NCBI RefSeq assembly: GCF_040610475.1
Contig: NZ_JBEXMJ010000010.1
Coordinates: 1-64,000 of the forward strand
Reading direction: 5' to 3'
DNA length: 64,000 bases
Source of the DNA: Actinopolymorpha sp. NPDC004070
GTDB lineage: Bacteria > Actinomycetota > Actinomycetes > Propionibacteriales > Actinopolymorphaceae
Shown here: piece after piece, positions 8,684-19,876 of the stretch
How the letters are laid out: every line of letters starts with the position of its first letter
How positions within the stretch are numbered: position 1 is the stretch's first letter
Notes under the pieces: generated by a model
Database searches by the model: none
What the model was told of the DNA's origin: nothing
What the model saw: the letters and a program-made list of their open reading frames with translations, nothing else
Program-made: the position numbers and the translations under genes

Positions 8684-10243
8684 ATGAAGGACGTCCAGAA
8701 GGGCCGGAAGTCGTGGCTGGAGCGGCTCACCTCGCCGCCTGAGGACAGCGAGGACAACGAGCAGTACGACGACCAGACCCAGGCGTTCCGGCCGTTCCCG
8801 CCGGACGACGGCCCGCGTGACGGAGCCCCGGACGACCAGCGCCCGGAGGACCAGCGCGGGCACGAGCGCGGCGGCCAGGACTACGCCCCCGAGCACGGCC
8901 GGCGCCCCGAGCCGGGCCACGACCAGGAACGCCAGGGGTTCGGGCCCGGTCCGCACCAGCCGGGATCCCGGTTGGCCGGCGTCGAGGCCAGGCAGCAGGA
9001 CGACTTCGAGGCGGCATTCACCCCGCGCGGACTCCGTACTCCCCCGAGCGACTTCCGCACCGGCCCGCAGGACCGCGTTCACGCGATGGGCCGGCCCGCG
9101 CAGGCGCCAGGTCCGTTCCGGACTGACGGCGGCGACGCAGAAGCGCCCGAGCGGCCGGGGTTCCGGCGAACCCGGCCGGGCTCGGAGGGTGAGCCCGCCT
9201 GGGGCGGTGAGCCGCCGCAGGCTCCCGGCGGCGGCCCGTTCGGCCGGCACGACGCCGAGCGCCACGAGACCGAGCGCCCCGAGACCGAGCGCCACGAGAC
9301 CGAGCGCCACGAGACCGAGCGCCCCGACGCGGAGCAGTCCGAGGCCGGGCGAGCCGACGCCGGACACTCCGAGGCCGAGCGCCCCGACGTGGAGCACTCC
9401 GGCGCGAGCCGAACCGACCTGGACCGACCGGACGACGACCGTTCGGGCACCGAGTTCGGCGGTGAGCGGCGGGGCCAGGCACCGGCAGGCCGCGACCACG
9501 AGGCAGCGGGCGACGAGGTGACCGAACGTCCGTTCACCGGCGGGTCCGAGTCGCCGGAGTCGCCGGAGGTCCCCGGGTCGCCCGTGGGACCCGAGCGGAA
9601 CAGCCGGTCCGGGCCGAATGACGACCACGACTCCGCGGGTGCGGAGCGGGTGCCGGACCGTGACCGCCAGGACGCCCCGGACAGCCCGAACGCCCTCGAC
9701 CGCCCGAACGCCCTGGGCCGCCCGCACAGGTCGGACGACCCGGACAGCCCCGCCGGCCCGTCCACCCCGGGCACGGTCGACAGCCCGGGCACCTCGGACG
9801 TGCCGGTCTTCCCGGGCGCCTCGGACGTCACGGACGGCACGCACGCCCCGGACGGCTCGAGCGAACCGGACGAGGCGGCCCTTCGGTCCGGCGACCGGCC
9901 CGGCGAAAGGGTCGAGGCCGACAGGCCGGGCGACAGGGTCGAGGCCGACGGGGACGACGCCGAACGCCGGCGCCGGATCGACGATCTCCAGCAGCGGTGG
10001 CTGGACGCCCAGGCCAAGCTCCTGGACGACCCGCGCGACGCCGCGCACGAGGCCGGCCTGCTCGTCGGGGAGGCGATGGTGTTCGTCACCTCGACCTTCA
10101 CCGAGCACCGCGACCGCATCGAGCGCGACTGGCGCGAGGACGCCGACCTCGGCACCGACGAGCTGCTGTCGATCATGCGCCGTTACCGCAGCTTGTTCCG
10201 GTCTGTCCTGGCGGCCTCGGAGCTTCCCGAAGACCGCCGCTGA
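8684..10243 (+). CDS. Low-complexity protein with conserved C-terminal helical domain
   Basis: 519 aa, start ATG preceded by GGGAGGAA. About the first 415 residues are Pro/Asp/Glu/Arg-rich and repetitive, including four HETER/PETER pentapeptides and many DSP/DRP segments, so probably disordered. The final ~95 residues (RRRRIDDLQQRWLDAQAKLL, DDPRDAAHEAGLLVGEAMVF, then LGTDELLSIMRRYRSLFRSVL) match a C-terminal domain I know from many actinobacterial hypothetical proteins. In these a W-x-IQ-like start, a DDPR-A motif and a RYR-FF-like end are conserved. Function is unknown. A strong terminator follows. Confidence 0.8.
   Translation: MKDVQKGRKSWLERLTSPPEDSEDNEQYDDQTQAFRPFPPDDGPRDGAPDDQRPEDQRGHERGGQDYAPEHGRRPEPGHDQERQGFGPGPHQPGSRLAGVEARQQDDFEAAFTPRGLRTPPSDFRTGPQDRVHAMGRPAQAPGPFRTDGGDAEAPERPGFRRTRPGSEGEPAWGGEPPQAPGGGPFGRHDAERHETERPETERHETERHETERPDAEQSEAGRADAGHSEAERPDVEHSGASRTDLDRPDDDRSGTEFGGERRGQAPAGRDHEAAGDEVTERPFTGGSESPESPEVPGSPVGPERNSRSGPNDDHDSAGAERVPDRDRQDAPDSPNALDRPNALGRPHRSDDPDSPAGPSTPGTVDSPGTSDVPVFPGASDVTDGTHAPDGSSEPDEAALRSGDRPGERVEADRPGDRVEADGDDAERRRRIDDLQQRWLDAQAKLLDDPRDAAHEAGLLVGEAMVFVTSTFTEHRDRIERDWREDADLGTDELLSIMRRYRSLFRSVLAASELPEDRR
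9263..9322. repeat. 15-bp coding tandem repeat (HETER units)
   Basis: Four 15-bp units CACGAGACCGAGCGC or CCCGAGACCGAGCGC at 9263, 9278, 9293 and 9308, each encoding H/P-ETER. A degenerating copy follows. Being in frame with the host gene, they lengthen a disordered region and are prone to slippage. Confidence 0.85.
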
Positions 10244-10259
10244 CCAGGCCCGAAGCCCG

Positions 10260-10305
10260 GGCCGGCGACACCGTGTGGGCGGTTGCCCACGCGGTGTCGC
10301 CGGCC
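10260..10305 (+). terminator. Long hairpin terminator
   Basis: A 21-bp stem with one T.G pair: GCCGGCGACACCGTGTGGGC (10261-10280) pairs with GCCCACGCGGTGTCGCCGGC (10285-10304) around a GGTT tetraloop, plus one outer G-C pair. It starts 17 bp after the stop at 10243 and separates this gene from kgd. Confidence 0.85.
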
Positions 10306-10434
10306 GGGGTCCGGCTCGTAACCAAAACCACTGCTCCGGGACCAACGGAGTTGGACTCGGCGACTAGGCTTGGGTCCCGGAAGCCGAACAATCGGTCCAA
10401 ACGATCATGGTGAGCGGAAGAGGCGATCAACGCC

Positions 10435-13400
10435 GTGGCGTCCCAGTCCTCGCACAACGACCCGCTGTCCCAGTTCGGGACGAACGAGTGGCTCGTCGAC
10501 GAGATGTACCAGCGCTACCTGAACGACCCTGACTCCGTGGACAAGGCTTGGCTGGCCTTCTTCCGCGACTACCAGCCCGACCGCAACGGCAGCGGCGCCG
10601 ACGCGGGCACCGGAGCTGGCTCGGCCAAGGCCAAAGGGTCCGGTGGCGCGTCCGGGACGAACGGCACCTCGGCCGCACCCGCTCGGTCGAGCACCGAGAA
10701 GCCGAGCACCGAGAAGCAGGCCCCGTCCGGTCGGCCGAATTCCTCCGCTCCCACCAAGGCGGCCCCCGCCAAGCCGGCTCCGGAGAAGTCAGCGCCGAGC
10801 AGGGCCCCTTCCGCCAAGGCCGCGCCGGCCAAGTCCACCCCGGCCAAGTCCACTCCCGCCAAGTCCACTCCCGCCAAGCCCGCCGCTCCGGCTGCCGAGG
10901 AGACCAAGGCTGCCGAGCCCGAGCTCGTCCCCCTGCGCGGCGCCGCGGCCCGTACGGCCAAGAACATGCAGGAGAGCCTGGCCGTCCCGACCGCGACGAG
11001 CGTGCGTCAGGTGCCGGTGAAGCTGCTCATCGACAACCGCATCGTCATCAACAATCACCTCGCCCGCTCCCGCGGCGGCAAGGTCAGCTTCACCCACCTC
11101 ATCGGCTACGCGATCGCCAAGGCGGTCCGGTCGATGCCGGAGATGAACTACGGCTTCACCGAGGTCGACGGCAAGCCCACCCTGGTCAAGCCACCCCACC
11201 TCGCTCTCGGCCTGGCGATCGACATCCAGAAGCCCGACGGCTCCCGCCAGCTGCTGGTCCCCAACATCAAGGCCGCCGAGACGCTCGACTTCGCGTCCTT
11301 CTGGAGCGCGTACGAGGACGTCGTACGCCGCGCACGCAACAACAAGCTCACCGTCGAGGACTTCCGGGGCACCTCGATCAGCCTCACCAACCCGGGCACG
11401 ATCGGCACCAGCCACTCGGTCCCGCGGCTGATGGCCGGGCAGGGCGCGATCATCGGCGTCGGCGCGATGGAGTACCCCGCCGCCTACCAGGGTGCCGCCG
11501 AGGAGACGATGAACCGTCTCGCGGTGAGCAAGGTGATGACCCTCACCTCCACCTACGACCACCGGGTGATCCAGGGCGCACAGTCCGGTGAGTTCCTCCG
11601 GCGGGTGCACCAGCTCCTCCTCGGCGACGAGGAGTTCTACGACGAGATCTTCGCCGCGCTGCGGATCCCGTACGAGCCGGTGCGCTGGGTGTCCGACATC
11701 CCGACCTCGCACGACGACGAGATCGGCAAGCAGGCCCGGGTGCTGGAGCTCATCCACGCCTACCGCGTGCGCGGGCACCTGATCGCCGACACCGACCCGC
11801 TCGACTACAAGGTCCGCCGGCACGAGGACCTCGACGTGGTGACCCACGGCCTGACGCTGTGGGACCTCGACCGCGAGTTCGCCACCGGCAGCTTCGGCGG
11901 CGGCAAGCGGTTCATGATGCTGCGGCACATCCTCGGGCTGCTGCGCGACGCGTACTCCCGCACCGTCGGCATCGAGTACATGCACATCCAGGAGCCGGAC
12001 GAGCGGCGCTGGATCCAGGACCGCGTGGAGCGTCCGCAGGACCGGCTGCCGCAGCAGGAGCAGTTGCGCATCCTGTCCAAGCTCAACCAGGCCGAGGCGT
12101 TCGAGACCTTCCTGCAGACGAAGTACGTCGGCCAGCGGCGGTTCAGCCTGGAGGGCGGCGAGTCGGCGATCGCGCTGCTGGACGAGGTGTGCGAGCAGGC
12201 CGCGATGGCGGGCCTGGACGAGGTCACGATCGGCATGGCCCACCGCGGCCGGCTCAACGTCCTCGCCAACATCGCCGGCAAGCGGGCCGCGCACATCTTC
12301 CGCGAGTTCGAGGGCAACATCGACCCGCGGACGATCCAGGGCTCCGGCGACGTGAAGTACCACCTCGGCGCGGAGGGCGAGTTCACCGCGGACAGCGGCG
12401 CCAAGATCAAGGTGTCCGTGGCCGCGAACCCCTCCCACCTCGAGGCCGTCGACCCGGTGCTGGAGGGCATCGCCCGCGCCAAGCAGGACATCCTCAACCG
12501 CGGCCTGGAGTTCCCGGTCCTTCCGGTGCTCGTGCACGGTGACGCGGCGTTCGCCGGGCAGGGCGTGGTGGCGGAGACGCTCAACCTCTCCCAGCTGCGC
12601 GGCTACCGCACCGGCGGAACGATCCACGTGATCGTCAACAACCAGGTCGGCTTCACCACCTCGCCCACAGCGTCGCGCTCCTCGACCTACTGCACCGACG
12701 TCGCGCGGATGATCCAGGCGCCGATCTTCCACGTCAACGGCGACGACCCCGAGGCGTGCATCCGGGTGGCCCGGCTGGCGTTCGAGTACCGCCAGACGTT
12801 CCACAAGGACGTCGTGATCGACGTCATCTCCTACCGCCGCCGGGGCCACAACGAGACCGACGACCCGTCGTTCACCCAGCCGAGGATGTACGACCTGATC
12901 GAGGGCAAGCGCTCGGTCCGCAAGCTCTACACCGAGGCCCTGATCGGGCGCGGCGACATCTCCGTGGAGGAGGCCGAGCAGGCCCTCCGCGACTACCAGG
13001 AACGCCTCGAGCGGGTGTTCGCCGAGGTCCGGGCCGCCAAGAACGCACCGTCGGACGACTACTTCACCGCGCCGGACTACCCCGAGAAGCCGGCGGCCGA
13101 GGCGGACACCTCGGTGTCGCTGGAGACGCTGAAGCGGATCGCGGACGCGCACGTGTCCACGCCGGAGGGGTTCACCGTCCACCCGAAGGTGCTGCCGCAG
13201 CTGCAGCGCCGGGCGGCGGCGATCACCGACGGCCCGATCGACTGGGCCACCGCGGAGATCATCGCCTTCGGCTCCCTGCTGATGGCAGGCCGGCCGGTCC
13301 GGCTGGCCGGTCAGGACAGCCGGCGGGGCACGTTCGTCCAGCGGTTCGCGACCATCGTCGACCGGCACACCAGCGAGGAGTGGACACCGCTCCAGAACCT

Positions 13401-14259
13401 CGACGAGGACCAGGGGCCGTTCTACATCTACGACTCCCTGCTCAGCGAGTTCGCCGCGATGGGCTTCGAGTACGGCTACTCCGTGGCCCGGCCGGACGCG
13501 CTGGTGCTGTGGGAGGCGCAGTTCGGCGACTTCCACAACGGCGCGCAGACCATCATCGACGAGTTCATCTCCGCCGGTGAGGCCAAGTGGGGCCAGCTGT
13601 CCGGCGTCGTGTTGCTGCTTCCGCACGGGTACGAAGGCCAGGGGCCCGACCACTCCTCCGCCCGCATCGAGCGGTTCCTGCAGCTCGCGTCGGACGACTC
13701 GATGACCGTCGCCCAGCCGTCCTCCCCGGTCAACTACTTCCACCTGCTGCGCTGGCACAGCCTGGGTGCCGTGCACCGGCCGATGGTCGTCTTCACTCCG
13801 AAGTCGATGCTGCGGAGCAAGGCGGCGACCAGCAAGCCCGAGGAGTTCACCAAGGGCCGGTTCCTTCCGGTGATCGGCGACGACACCGTGGACCCGGGCA
13901 ACGTCGAACGGGTCGTCATGTGCTCGGGCAAGATCGCGTGGGAGCTGCTCGCCGAGCGCAAGCGGCGCGAGGGTGCCGAGCCGCGCACCGCGATCGTCCG
14001 GGTGGAGCAGCTGAGCCCCCTGCCGGCCGAGGCGCTGCGGGCGGAGCTGGCGAAGTTCGACGGTGCGCGAGACCTGGTGTGGGCGCAGGACGAGCCGGCC
14101 AACCAGGGTGCCTGGCCGCACATGGCGCTCAACTTCGTGCCCCAGCTAGGTCAGTCCGTACGCCTGGCCGCCAGGCCCGCCTCGGCGGCACCGGCCGTCG
14201 GCTCGGGCTCGGTGCACAAGACCGAGCAGGCCGCGCTGTTCGACAGCGTGTTCGGCTGA
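10435..14259 (+). CDS. kgd: Multifunctional 2-oxoglutarate metabolism enzyme (2-oxoglutarate decarboxylase / dehydrogenase E1-E2)
   Basis: 1274 aa, close to the ~1230 aa of mycobacterial Kgd. A GTG start gives [15 protein letters not shown] and a short E1-type helix. An Ala/Lys/Pro linker with KSTPA repeats (to about residue 160) takes the place of a lipoyl domain. An E2 succinyltransferase-like core follows, with catalytic His in YDHRVIQGA near residue 375. The ThDP-dependent E1 follows ([12 protein letters not shown] near 600, HVNGDDPEA near 766, [12 protein letters not shown] near 800), then the transketolase-like C-terminal part. It converts 2-oxoglutarate for the TCA cycle with ThDP and supplies the E2 activity of the complex. 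A candidate -10 TAGGCT lies at 10365-10370. Confidence 0.97.
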   Translation: MASQSSHNDPLSQFGTNEWLVDEMYQRYLNDPDSVDKAWLAFFRDYQPDRNGSGADAGTGAGSAKAKGSGGASGTNGTSAAPARSSTEKPSTEKQAPSGRPNSSAPTKAAPAKPAPEKSAPSRAPSAKAAPAKSTPAKSTPAKSTPAKPAAPAAEETKAAEPELVPLRGAAARTAKNMQESLAVPTATSVRQVPVKLLIDNRIVINNHLARSRGGKVSFTHLIGYAIAKAVRSMPEMNYGFTEVDGKPTLVKPPHLALGLAIDIQKPDGSRQLLVPNIKAAETLDFASFWSAYEDVVRRARNNKLTVEDFRGTSISLTNPGTIGTSHSVPRLMAGQGAIIGVGAMEYPAAYQGAAEETMNRLAVSKVMTLTSTYDHRVIQGAQSGEFLRRVHQLLLGDEEFYDEIFAALRIPYEPVRWVSDIPTSHDDEIGKQARVLELIHAYRVRGHLIADTDPLDYKVRRHEDLDVVTHGLTLWDLDREFATGSFGGGKRFMMLRHILGLLRDAYSRTVGIEYMHIQEPDERRWIQDRVERPQDRLPQQEQLRILSKLNQAEAFETFLQTKYVGQRRFSLEGGESAIALLDEVCEQAAMAGLDEVTIGMAHRGRLNVLANIAGKRAAHIFREFEGNIDPRTIQGSGDVKYHLGAEGEFTADSGAKIKVSVAANPSHLEAVDPVLEGIARAKQDILNRGLEFPVLPVLVHGDAAFAGQGVVAETLNLSQLRGYRTGGTIHVIVNNQVGFTTSPTASRSSTYCTDVARMIQAPIFHVNGDDPEACIRVARLAFEYRQTFHKDVVIDVISYRRRGHNETDDPSFTQPRMYDLIEGKRSVRKLYTEALIGRGDISVEEAEQALRDYQERLERVFAEVRAAKNAPSDDYFTAPDYPEKPAAEADTSVSLETLKRIADAHVSTPEGFTVHPKVLPQLQRRAAAITDGPIDWATAEIIAFGSLLMAGRPVRLAGQDSRRGTFVQRFATIVDRHTSEEWTPLQNLDEDQGPFYIYDSLLSEFAAMGFEYGYSVARPDALVLWEAQFGDFHNGAQTIIDEFISAGEAKWGQLSGVVLLLPHGYEGQGPDHSSARIERFLQLASDDSMTVAQPSSPVNYFHLLRWHSLGAVHRPMVVFTPKSMLRSKAATSKPEEFTKGRFLPVIGDDTVDPGNVERVVMCSGKIAWELLAERKRREGAEPRTAIVRVEQLSPLPAEALRAELAKFDGARDLVWAQDEPANQGAWPHMALNFVPQLGQSVRLAARPASAAPAVGSGSVHKTEQAALFDSVFG

Positions 14260-14309
14260 GCCGCCGGGCACCACACCACGAGGTTCGCAGACCGGAGTTC
14301 GTAGCCACG

Positions 14310-14486
14310 ATGTACTTCACCGACCGCGGAATCGAGGAGCTGTCCGACCGCCGGGGAGACGACGAGGTGTCGCTCGCCTGGCTGGCTGGACGGCTGCAGG
14401 AGTTCGTCGATCTCAACCCCGAGTTCGAGACGCCGATCGAGCGCCTGGCCACCTGGCTGGCCCGCCTGGACGACGAGGACGAGTGA
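14310..14486 (+). CDS. DUF6104 family small protein
   Basis: 58 aa acidic protein MYFTDRGIEELSDRR... ending in ATWLARLDDEDE. It lies 50 bp downstream of kgd in the same direction. I recognise the small actinobacterial family (DUF6104) that commonly follows kgd/sucA; no activity is known. Conserved linkage suggests a role with the dehydrogenase complex, but that is inference. A short hairpin CCGGCG-ACGAAG-CGCCGG (14515-14532) lies between this gene and the convergent reductase. Confidence 0.8.
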   Translation: MYFTDRGIEELSDRRGDDEVSLAWLAGRLQEFVDLNPEFETPIERLATWLARLDDEDE

Positions 14487-14571
14487 GCCCTGGCGTGCTC
14501 GGCCCCTGACACAGCCGGCGACGAAGCGCCGGGAGGCCGGACAGTACGCCGGAACTTCGCCGGGCCCTGTG

Positions 14572-15546
14572 CTACGGCTGGACGGTGAAGACGACCTTGC
14601 CGAAGAGGTCGCCGTCGGCCATCGCCGCCAGCCCGTCCTTCACCTGCGACAACGGCAGCACCCGGTCGATCACCGGCCGGACGCCGGACTGGTCACACAG
14701 CCGGAGCAGCGCGGCGAGCTCGTCACGCGTACCCATCGTCGAACCGACCACGCGCAGGCCGAGGTAGAAGATGCGGTTCAGCTCGGCCGGCGGGTTCGGA
14801 CCGCTCGTGGCCCCCGAGCACACCAGCGTCCCGCCCGGCCGCAGCGCCTTCAGCGAGTGGCTCCAGGTGGCCTCGCCGACGGTTTCCATCACCGCGTCGA
14901 CCCGCTCGGGCAGCCGGGCTCCGGACTCGAACGCGGCGTCCGCACCGAGCTCGTCCACCACCCGCGTGCGCTTGGCCTCGTCCCGGCCGGTCACCCAGAC
15001 CCGCAGGCCGGCGGCCTTGCCGAGCACCACCAGCGCGGTCGACACACCGCCGCCGGCCCCCTGGACCAGGACGGTGTCGCCGGGCCGCAGCCCGGACTGG
15101 GTGAACAGCATGCGGTACGCCGTCAGCCACGAGGTGGGCAGGCAGGCCGCCTCCTCGAAGGACAGCGAGGCAGGCTTGGGCACCAGGTTGGCGCGGGGCA
15201 CCGCCACCTGCTCGGCGAACGTGCCCGGGTGCCGCTCGGACAGCAGCGAACGCCGCGGGTCCAGCGTCTCGTCACCGCGCCAGTGCGGGTCGCCGACGAT
15301 CGCGTGGACGACGACCTCATTGCCGTCCTCGTCCACCCCGGCGGCGTCGCAGCCGAGGATCATCGGGAGCTGTTTCTCGGCCAGGCCGACACCGCGCAGC
15401 GACCACAGGTCGTGGTGGTTCAGCGCGGTGGCCCGGACGTCGACGCGCACCCAGTCCGGCGCGGGCTCCGGCTCGGGGCGCTCACCCCACTCCAGCGCGG
15501 ACAGCGGGTCACGGGCGTCGAGTCGTGCGGCATAGGCGGCGAACAC
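14572..15546 (-). CDS. Zinc-binding-type MDR dehydrogenase (quinone oxidoreductase-like)
   Basis: 324 aa, normal for the medium-chain dehydrogenase/reductase superfamily. It has the GroES-like N-terminal domain (ATALNHHDLWSLRG, ILGCDAAGVD), the linker FEEAACLPTSWLTAYRML, and the Rossmann motif VLVQGAGGGVSTALVVLGKAAG. The catalytic-zinc cysteine is absent (N-H-H-D replaces C-x-x-D), pointing to a zinc-independent NADPH:quinone or enoyl reductase activity. The substrate is unknown. It is convergent with kgd/DUF6104. Confidence 0.9.
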   Translation of the reverse strand: MFAAYAARLDARDPLSALEWGERPEPEPAPDWVRVDVRATALNHHDLWSLRGVGLAEKQLPMILGCDAAGVDEDGNEVVVHAIVGDPHWRGDETLDPRRSLLSERHPGTFAEQVAVPRANLVPKPASLSFEEAACLPTSWLTAYRMLFTQSGLRPGDTVLVQGAGGGVSTALVVLGKAAGLRVWVTGRDEAKRTRVVDELGADAAFESGARLPERVDAVMETVGEATWSHSLKALRPGGTLVCSGATSGPNPPAELNRIFYLGLRVVGSTMGTRDELAALLRLCDQSGVRPVIDRVLPLSQVKDGLAAMADGDLFGKVVFTVQP

Positions 15547-15621
15547 GCTCCGACCCTACCGACCCGGCCGGGCGCCGTCAGGCACTCCCACTTCCGGGCC
15601 GGCACGGTCGGGTACGCGGAC

Positions 15622-16860
15622 TCAGCGCCGGGCGAGCCCCTCCGCCCGGGCCGCGTCGGCGACCGCCGCGGCCACCGCGGGCACCACCCGGGCGTCGAAC
15701 GGCGAGGGGACGATCCGGTCGGCGGCGAGGTCCGCACCGACGAGCCCGGCCAGCGCCTGGGCTGCGGCCAGCTTCATGGCCTCGCTGATCCCACTGGCCC
15801 GCACGTCCAGCGCGCCCCGGAACACTCCCGGGAACGCCAGCACGTTGTTGATCTGGTTGGGGTAGTCCGAACGCCCGGTGGCCACCACCGCGGCGTGCCG
15901 GGCCGCGACCTCCGGGTGCACCTCGGGGGTCGGGTTGGCCAGCGCGAACACGATCGAGTCCGGCGCCATCGCGGCCACCAGGTCCTCCTCGACCTGCCCG
16001 CCCGACACGCCAATGAAGACGTCGGCGCCCGCGAGGACGTCGGACAACGAGCCGGTCGCCCCGGTGGGGTTGGTGGTCAGCGCCAGCGTCTGCTTGATCG
16101 GGTTGAGGTCGGTCCGGCCCGGGTGCAGCGCGCCACCGCGATCGGTGACCACGATGTTGACCACACCGGCCGCGAGCAGGATGGCCGCGACCGCGACGCC
16201 GGCCGCGCCCGCGCCGGAGATGACCACCCGGATGTCCACCGCCTTGCGGCGGGTCAGCTCGAGGGCGTTGGTGAGTGCGGCGAGGACAACGATCGCCGTG
16301 CCGTGCTGGTCGTCGTGGAAGACCGGGATGTCCAGCCGGTCCCGCAGTCGGCGTTCGACCTCGAAACACCGCGGTGCGGCGATGTCCTCCAGGTTGATGC
16401 CGCCGAACGCCGGTGCGATCCGGGCGACGGTCTCCACCAGCTCGTCGACGTCGGTGCAGTCCAGGCAGATCGGCACGGCGTCGACCCCGCCGAACTTCTT
16501 GAACAGCAGGGCCTTGCCCTCCATCACCGGGAGCGCCGCCTCAGGCCCGATGTCGCCGAGCCCGAGCACCGCCGTGCCGTCGGTGACGACCGCGACCGAA
16601 CGGGACTTCCAGGTGAAGTCGTGGACGAGTTCGGGCGACTCGGCGATCGCCGTACAAACCCGGGCGACTCCCGGGGTGTAGGCGAGGGACAGGTCGTCGC
16701 GGCCGCGTAACGGCACCGACGAGGCGACCTCGAGCTTGCCGCCGCGGTGGAAGGGGAACGCCGGATCCTCCTCGCCACCCATGGACGCGGCGGGCGGCGG
16801 GGCCGGGTTGGACGGCGAAAGTCCGGTCACGGACGAGTCTGTCAAGGAGTCTGTCGACAT
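15622..16860 (-). CDS. NAD(P)-dependent malic enzyme
   Basis: 412 aa from ATG 16860 ([10 protein letters not shown]), the usual size for bacterial short-form malic enzymes; the frame extends 74 codons further upstream without family similarity. Key segments are [48 protein letters not shown], the metal-binding [11 protein letters not shown], and the Rossmann motif [17 protein letters not shown]. It oxidatively decarboxylates malate to pyruvate, linking the TCA cycle to gluconeogenesis and NAD(P)H supply. It stands alone, divergent from the ABC transporter operon. Confidence 0.95.
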   Translation of the reverse strand: MSTDSLTDSSVTGLSPSNPAPPPAASMGGEEDPAFPFHRGGKLEVASSVPLRGRDDLSLAYTPGVARVCTAIAESPELVHDFTWKSRSVAVVTDGTAVLGLGDIGPEAALPVMEGKALLFKKFGGVDAVPICLDCTDVDELVETVARIAPAFGGINLEDIAAPRCFEVERRLRDRLDIPVFHDDQHGTAIVVLAALTNALELTRRKAVDIRVVISGAGAAGVAVAAILLAAGVVNIVVTDRGGALHPGRTDLNPIKQTLALTTNPTGATGSLSDVLAGADVFIGVSGGQVEEDLVAAMAPDSIVFALANPTPEVHPEVAARHAAVVATGRSDYPNQINNVLAFPGVFRGALDVRASGISEAMKLAAAQALAGLVGADLAADRIVPSPFDARVVPAVAAAVADAARAEGLARR

Positions 16861-17109
16861 GAGGACCCTGCGAAATAGAGGGAGAAACGGGGCGGATCGA
16901 CGCGGGGGCACGCGTTCGGTGCCCGGCCGGCGTACGAGAGGAAGACACCGCGGCGGCGACGGGAGGGTCCGGGTCGGTCGCTGCGTCAAACGGGGATCAC
17001 CCGTATCCGATGAGTGTGTCATACCATGTTCGGCCTCGCGGGGGACAACGCGAACTCGCACCACTCCCGCAGCACTCCGCACCAGCAGTTCACACGCAAA
17101 GGACGTGCC

Positions 17110-18024
17110 ATGCCCAGGCAGTTCACCCGCTTCGCGACCGCCTCGTGCGCGGTGCTCGTCACCGCCGCGACCGTGCTCGCCGGCTGTGGCAGCAGCAGCC
17201 AGTCCGGCTCGGCCGCCAAGCCGACCGTCACCACCAAGGCCGACAGCAAGCTCGCGGCGATGGTGCCCGCGGAGATCAAGTCGGACAAGAAGATCCGGGT
17301 CGGCACCGACGCGTCCTACGCGCCGAACGAGTTCATGGACGCCGACGGCAAGACGGTGATCGGCATGGACGTCGAGCTGTACGACGCGATCGCCGCCAAG
17401 CTGGGCTTGCGGGTCGACTGGGTGCCCAGCGAGTTCGGGAACATCCTGCCGGCGGTGCAGTCGGGCAAGTACGAAGCGGGTGTGTCGTCGTTCACGATCA
17501 ATCCCGAGCGCACCAAGCAGGTGCTGATGATCTCCTACTTCAACTCCCCCATCCAGTGGGTCACGGAGAAGGGCAATCCGAAGAAGGTCGGCATCGACAA
17601 CGCCTGCGGCCTGCAGGTCGGAGTGCAGAAGGACACCGTCGAGGTGCCCGACCTGGAAGCCCGGTCGAAGAAGTGCGTCGCCGCCGGCAAACCGAAGATC
17701 GGCGTGCAGGCGCTGCCCGGCCAGGACACCGTGACCAGCAACGTCGTCACCGGCAAGTACGACGCGATGACCGCCGACCTTCCGATCGCGGTGTACGCCG
17801 TGCGGCAGAGCCAGGGCAAGCTCGCCTTGCTCGGTGAGCCCTACGGCCAGGCGCCGTACGGCTTCATCGTCGGCCGCGACCAGAAGAAGTTCGCCGACGC
17901 GCTCGCCGCCGCCACCAAGGCGATCATCGAGGACGGCACCTACGCCAAGATCCTCAAGAAGTGGGGCAACCAGAAGGGCGCCATCACCGCCGACCAGGTG
18001 AAGGTCGAGTCCGCCTCCTCATGA
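17110..18024 (+). CDS. Polar amino-acid ABC transporter substrate-binding lipoprotein
   Basis: 304 aa. ATG 17110 has AAAGGA upstream and opens a lipoprotein signal peptide ending in the lipobox LAGC. The mature protein is a type-2 periplasmic-binding protein: IRVGTDASYAPNEFMDADGKTVIGMDVEL is followed by LPAVQSGKYEAGVSSFTINPERTKQ, typical of the GlnH/HisJ family. It binds an extracytoplasmic amino acid and delivers it to the permease. First gene of a three-gene operon; it overlaps the permease gene by ATGA. The ligand cannot be read from sequence. Confidence 0.93.
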   Translation: MPRQFTRFATASCAVLVTAATVLAGCGSSSQSGSAAKPTVTTKADSKLAAMVPAEIKSDKKIRVGTDASYAPNEFMDADGKTVIGMDVELYDAIAAKLGLRVDWVPSEFGNILPAVQSGKYEAGVSSFTINPERTKQVLMISYFNSPIQWVTEKGNPKKVGIDNACGLQVGVQKDTVEVPDLEARSKKCVAAGKPKIGVQALPGQDTVTSNVVTGKYDAMTADLPIAVYAVRQSQGKLALLGEPYGQAPYGFIVGRDQKKFADALAAATKAIIEDGTYAKILKKWGNQKGAITADQVKVESASS

Positions 18025-18992
18025 GCGAAGCCCGTACCCAGACCCCGTCCGGGCAGGCGCACGCCATCGAGGCCGTCCCCGTCCGCCACCCGTGGCGGTG
18101 GGCCGCGAGCGCGGTGATCCTCGTGCTGGCGGCGATGTTCGTGCACATGCTGCTCACGAACGGCGCGTTCCAGTGGGACTTCATGGCCCGCAACGCCTTC
18201 TCCGGGCCGGTCCTCGACGGCGCGCGCACCTCGATCGCGCTCACCGTCGTGGCGATGGCGATCGGGATCGCGCTCGGCGTGGTGCTCGCGGTGATGCGGC
18301 TGTCGGTCAACCCGATCCTGTCCGGGATCGCCTGGCTGTACATCTGGTTCTTCCGCGCCGTACCCCGCGTCGTGCTGCTGGTGCTGTTCGGCAACCTCGG
18401 CATTCTCTACAAGCGGTTCGAGTTCGGTGTGCCGTTCGACTGGGCGCTGGCGGACCTGCTGGGCGTCGACGTCGACGGCCGGCTGTTCGGTTTCGACGCA
18501 CGTACGGTCATCTCCGGCTTCGTCGCCGCCATCCTGGGCCTCGCGCTGTCCGAGGCCGCCTACATGGCCGAGATCGTGCGTGCGGGCATCCAGTCCATCC
18601 CGCAAGGCCAGCTTGACGCGGCCGGTTCGCTCGGCATGTCCCGGGCGCTCACGCTGCGGCGGATCATCCTCCCGCAGGCGATGCGGGTGATCGTGCCGCC
18701 TACCGGCAACGAGACGATCGCGATGCTGAAGGACACCGCGCTGGTCGCCTACGTCCCGGCGTACGAACTCTGGTTCCAGTTGCAGGGCATCGGCAGCCGT
18801 ACGTTCCAGGTGTTCCCGATGCTGGTCGCCGCGTGCCTGTGGTACCTCGCGATGAGCAGCGTGATGATGGTGATCCAGCACTTCGTCGAACGACACTTCA
18901 CCCGCGGAGCGTCCTCCCGTTCGGAGCGGTCGACGGGTGGAGCCCGTACGACCTGGATGCGGCTCGGCCGCGGTGGGACAGGTGGCTCATGA
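18021..18992 (+). CDS. Amino-acid ABC transporter permease
   Basis: 323 aa from ATG 18021, overlapping the preceding stop by ATGA. About five or six membrane segments are visible. The permease loop [29 protein letters not shown], which docks on the ATPase, is intact (here cut into its recognisable parts [11 protein letters not shown] and [11 protein letters not shown]), followed by [12 protein letters not shown]. It forms the transmembrane channel of the polar amino-acid uptake system. It overlaps the ATPase gene by 4 bp. Confidence 0.95.
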   Translation: MSEARTQTPSGQAHAIEAVPVRHPWRWAASAVILVLAAMFVHMLLTNGAFQWDFMARNAFSGPVLDGARTSIALTVVAMAIGIALGVVLAVMRLSVNPILSGIAWLYIWFFRAVPRVVLLVLFGNLGILYKRFEFGVPFDWALADLLGVDVDGRLFGFDARTVISGFVAAILGLALSEAAYMAEIVRAGIQSIPQGQLDAAGSLGMSRALTLRRIILPQAMRVIVPPTGNETIAMLKDTALVAYVPAYELWFQLQGIGSRTFQVFPMLVAACLWYLAMSSVMMVIQHFVERHFTRGASSRSERSTGGARTTWMRLGRGGTGGS

Positions 18993-19831
18993 CGACACCG
19001 GCGAGCACGAGCGACGGCACCCAGGGCGTGCCGAACACCGCGGAGATGGTGCGGGCTGAACAGGTACGCAAGCGCTTCGGCCGGCACGAGGTGCTCCGCG
19101 GCGTCGATCTCGGCGTCGCCAGCGGCCAGGTGTGCTGCGTGATCGGGCCGTCCGGCTCGGGCAAGTCGACGTTCCTGCGCTGCATCAACCACCTGGAGAA
19201 GATCGACGGCGGCCGGCTGTGGGTCGACGGCGAGCTCGTGGGCTACCAGCAGCGTGGCACCCGGCTGCACGAGCTGAAGCCGAGCGAGGTGGCGGCGCAG
19301 CGCCGCGAGATCGGCATGGTCTTCCAGCAGTTCAACCTGTTCCCGCACATGAGCGCGGTGGAGAACGTCATGGAGGCGCCGGTCAGGGTGCGACGCGAGC
19401 CGCGCTCGGCCGCCCGCGAACACGCCGAGCATCTGCTGGAGCGGGTGGGCCTGCGCGACCACATGCGGAAGTACCCGGCCCAGTTGTCCGGCGGCCAGCA
19501 GCAGCGGGTGGCCATCGCCCGCGCGCTCGCCATGCGGCCGAAGCTGATGCTGTTCGACGAGCCGACCTCGGCGCTGGATCCCGAGCTCGTCGGCGAGGTG
19601 CTGGAGGTGATGCGCCAGCTCGCGCTGGACGGCATGACCATGGTCGTCGTCACGCACGAGATGGGGTTCGCCCGCGACGTCGCCGACACGGTGGTGTTCA
19701 TGGACGACGGCGTGGTGGTGGAGTCCGGCAGGCCGTCGGAGGTGCTCACCGACCCGCGGCACGAACGCACCCGCGCCTTCCTCCAGCGCGTCCTGCACGT
19801 GCGCACCGAGGAGGACCGGGCGGGCCGCTGA
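18989..19831 (+). CDS. Amino-acid ABC transporter ATP-binding protein
   Basis: 280 aa from ATG 18989. Walker A is GPSGSGKST, the signature is LSGGQQQR, Walker B is LMLFDEP, and the switch His is in [12 protein letters not shown]. The [17 protein letters not shown] segment is typical of GlnQ/HisP-class ATPases. It energises uptake through the permease encoded upstream. A hairpin terminator follows. Confidence 0.97.
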   Translation: MTTPASTSDGTQGVPNTAEMVRAEQVRKRFGRHEVLRGVDLGVASGQVCCVIGPSGSGKSTFLRCINHLEKIDGGRLWVDGELVGYQQRGTRLHELKPSEVAAQRREIGMVFQQFNLFPHMSAVENVMEAPVRVRREPRSAAREHAEHLLERVGLRDHMRKYPAQLSGGQQQRVAIARALAMRPKLMLFDEPTSALDPELVGEVLEVMRQLALDGMTMVVVTHEMGFARDVADTVVFMDDGVVVESGRPSEVLTDPRHERTRAFLQRVLHVRTEEDRAGR

Positions 19832-19847
19832 CCCGCGGCCTGCCCTG

Positions 19848-19868
19848 CGCCCCCTACCGCCGGGGGCG
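19848..19868. terminator. Bidirectional terminator between transporter operon and sodX
   Basis: 7-bp perfect stem CGCCCCC (19848-19854) / GGGGGCG (19862-19868) with a 7-nt loop, located between convergent genes ending at 19831 and 19877. Confidence 0.6.
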
Positions 19869-19876
19869 GCTCCGCG

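Noticed and set aside
9263..9322. Short regular repeats resembling a CRISPR array
   Set aside because: Period is 15 bp with no spacers and the units are in frame (HETER) inside a disordered protein.
10789..14121. 1110-codon open frame antisense to kgd
   Set aside because: Entirely inside kgd, which is recognised along its whole length; the antisense product has no domain logic.
15622..17082. Longer malic enzyme starting at 17082
   Set aside because: The extra 74 residues are Arg/Pro-rich and unlike the family; [10 protein letters not shown] at 16860 gives the usual length.
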